From Acidobacteriota bacterium (GTDB taxonomy: Bacteria > Acidobacteriota > Terriglobia > Terriglobales > Acidobacteriaceae), in NCBI GenBank assembly GCA_019510535.1, contig JAEKKE010000037.1, forward strand, positions 1-6,681: a stretch of DNA of 6,681 nucleotides, read 5' to 3'. The notes under the pieces were generated by a model. That model was given only the letters and a program-made list of their open reading frames with translations. It did not search any database and had not been told where the DNA came from. Within the stretch, counting starts at the first letter, position 1. Each line of letters begins with the position of its first letter. Shown one piece after another: positions 5,837 through 6,681 of the stretch. The translations under genes and the position numbers were made by a program.

Positions 5837-5939
5837 AGGAATTCCTCAATCTCTCTTCTTGATTTGGGCAGGCCGGCTGTGCCGGTCGCGGGCCCACGCG
5901 GGAGCTACAGGGCCATGGCCCGTCATTTCCCAACATCTA

Positions 5940-5969
5940 AGTATCTCGCAACTCGCCTCCGCGACGCAA
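5940..5969 (-). promoter_or_regulatory. Weak candidate promoter of rpsP
   Basis: On the minus strand, TTGCGT (5969-5964) and GATACT (5945-5940, 5 of 6 to the -10 consensus) are spaced by 18 bases. They lie between the esterase stop and rpsP, giving a leader of about 95 bases. That leader holds a perfect 12-bp palindrome, GGGCCATGGCCC (5910-5921), and a GC-rich hairpin, CCGGC/GCCGG, near 5870-5885. The -35 matches at only 3 of 6, so this is tentative. Confidence 0.25.
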
Positions 5970-5974
5970 TGGCA

Positions 5975-6681
5975 TCAGGCGGGAAAGAGAAAGCGCAGCA
6001 CATCGCCCAGACGGGCGGCCCAGGCCTCCTCCGAATGGGTACCGGCCGGTTCCTCCACGTATCGCAGGTGCGCCCCATCCCAGCCCTTGCGGCGAAGCAG
6101 GGTTGCCATGGCTGCGGCATTGCGAACGTGGCGCCCGCCCTCGAGCAGACCTATGTCCAACCAGATGCGTGGCTTAGGCTCCGGAGTGAGCCTCTCCACG
6201 TCATCGAAGATGCTGCGGCGAGTCCACCATAACGAAGGAGACAAGACCGCCAGGCGGCCAAAAACCCCGGGAAAATGGAACCCGGTCCAGAGTGAGATCA
6301 GCCCTCCAAGTGAGGATCCCCCAAGCCCTGTGCGTTCCGTTTCAGGAAGGGTCCGGTACCGGCTGTCGATGAAAGGCTTCAGCTCTTCCACGAGAAAACG
6401 TGCGTAATTTTCCCCTTCTCCACCACCTAATTGAGGGTCGGAGGAGGGAGTGTACTCGGTGATGCGGCGAACACCGGCATGAAAGATCCCAACAAGGATG
6501 AGCGACTCTATCTCCCCGTCGGCCGCCAACCGGTCGACGGTGGAGTGCGCCCTCCAGGTCTGTCCGGGAATATGCGAGGTCCGCGGATCGATGAGGTTCT
6601 GGCCGTCATGGAGGTACAAGGTGGCGAACCGCCTCTCCGGCTGCTCAAAGTACTGCGGTGGAAGATACACGAAGATCTCCC
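5975..6681 (-). CDS. Alpha/beta-hydrolase esterase (5' end outside window)
   Basis: The frame is open to the right edge. A GTG at 6670 sits inside the conserved start of the domain (EIFVYLPPQYF), so the true start lies outside the window. Numbering from that GTG as residue 1, LYLHDGQNLIDPRTS (18-32) is typical of the putative-esterase family (PF00756, COG2819-like). The nucleophile S120 is in the elbow G118-S-S-L-G122, the acid is likely D172 or E177 in WLDIGLLEGG, and H212 in GTHSEE completes the triad. Relatives include enterochelin and feruloyl esterases and mycolyltransferase-like proteins; substrate is not predictable here. No signal peptide can be judged because the N-terminus is missing. 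It is transcribed toward rpsP with a 138-base gap, so a shared transcript is possible but not shown. Confidence 0.9.
   Translation of the reverse strand, partial: EIFVYLPPQYFEQPERRFATLYLHDGQNLIDPRTSHIPGQTWRAHSTVDRLAADGEIESLILVGIFHAGVRRITEYTPSSDPQLGGGEGENYARFLVEELKPFIDSRYRTLPETERTGLGGSSLGGLISLWTGFHFPGVFGRLAVLSPSLWWTRRSIFDDVERLTPEPKPRIWLDIGLLEGGRHVRNAAAMATLLRRKGWDGAHLRYVEEPAGTHSEEAWAARLGDVLRFLFPA

Noticed and set aside
5799..6407. 202-codon plus-strand frame covering the esterase region
   Set aside because: It is antisense to a frame with a full esterase triad and also runs across the rpsP start; it has no protein-like features.

Overview
The window looks like an ordinary chromosomal stretch from a high-GC soil or sediment bacterium, most likely one of the Acidobacteriota (Terriglobia). 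This placement is an inference. It rests on a Tat-exported Gfo/Idh/MocA oxidoreductase, a secreted amidohydrolase, the character of the S16 and KhpA proteins, and small dispersed palindromic repeats between genes. No decisive marker was available, so the phylum is held with moderate confidence only.

Layout, left to right. Positions 1-1006 (minus) hold the N-terminal 335 residues of a Tat-signal Gfo/Idh/MocA oxidoreductase, cut by the left edge. A 324-base gap follows, with this gene's likely promoter and a compound repeat. Positions 1331-3133 (plus) encode a complete Uup-like ABC-F ATPase. Eight bases after its stop begins a 112-bp palindromic, TA-flanked, MITE-like element. Next come a possible 41-residue membrane protein (3268-3393) and 231 bases of repeat and hairpin material. 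Positions 3625-4884 (plus) encode a secreted metal-dependent amidohydrolase. A strong hairpin at 4940-4967 separates it from a convergent minus-strand group, read right to left: a serine esterase cut by the right edge (5975-6681), rpsP (5594-5836) and khpA (5000-5302).

The protein genes do not form one pathway. rpsP and khpA are the core of a widespread ribosome-biogenesis cluster. Here they are split by a 291-base gap, and the group ends at a terminator instead of continuing into rimM-trmD-rplS. The ABC-F ATPase also acts on ribosomes but lies on the other strand in a separate unit. The oxidoreductase, amidohydrolase and esterase look like independent catabolic or envelope enzymes.

I did not find a new multi-gene system. 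The most unusual content is intergenic: a TA-flanked 112-bp element with perfect 13-bp terminal inverted repeats and internal pairing, and a dispersed repeat whose two copies differ by almost exactly two units of a 40-bp tandem repeat.
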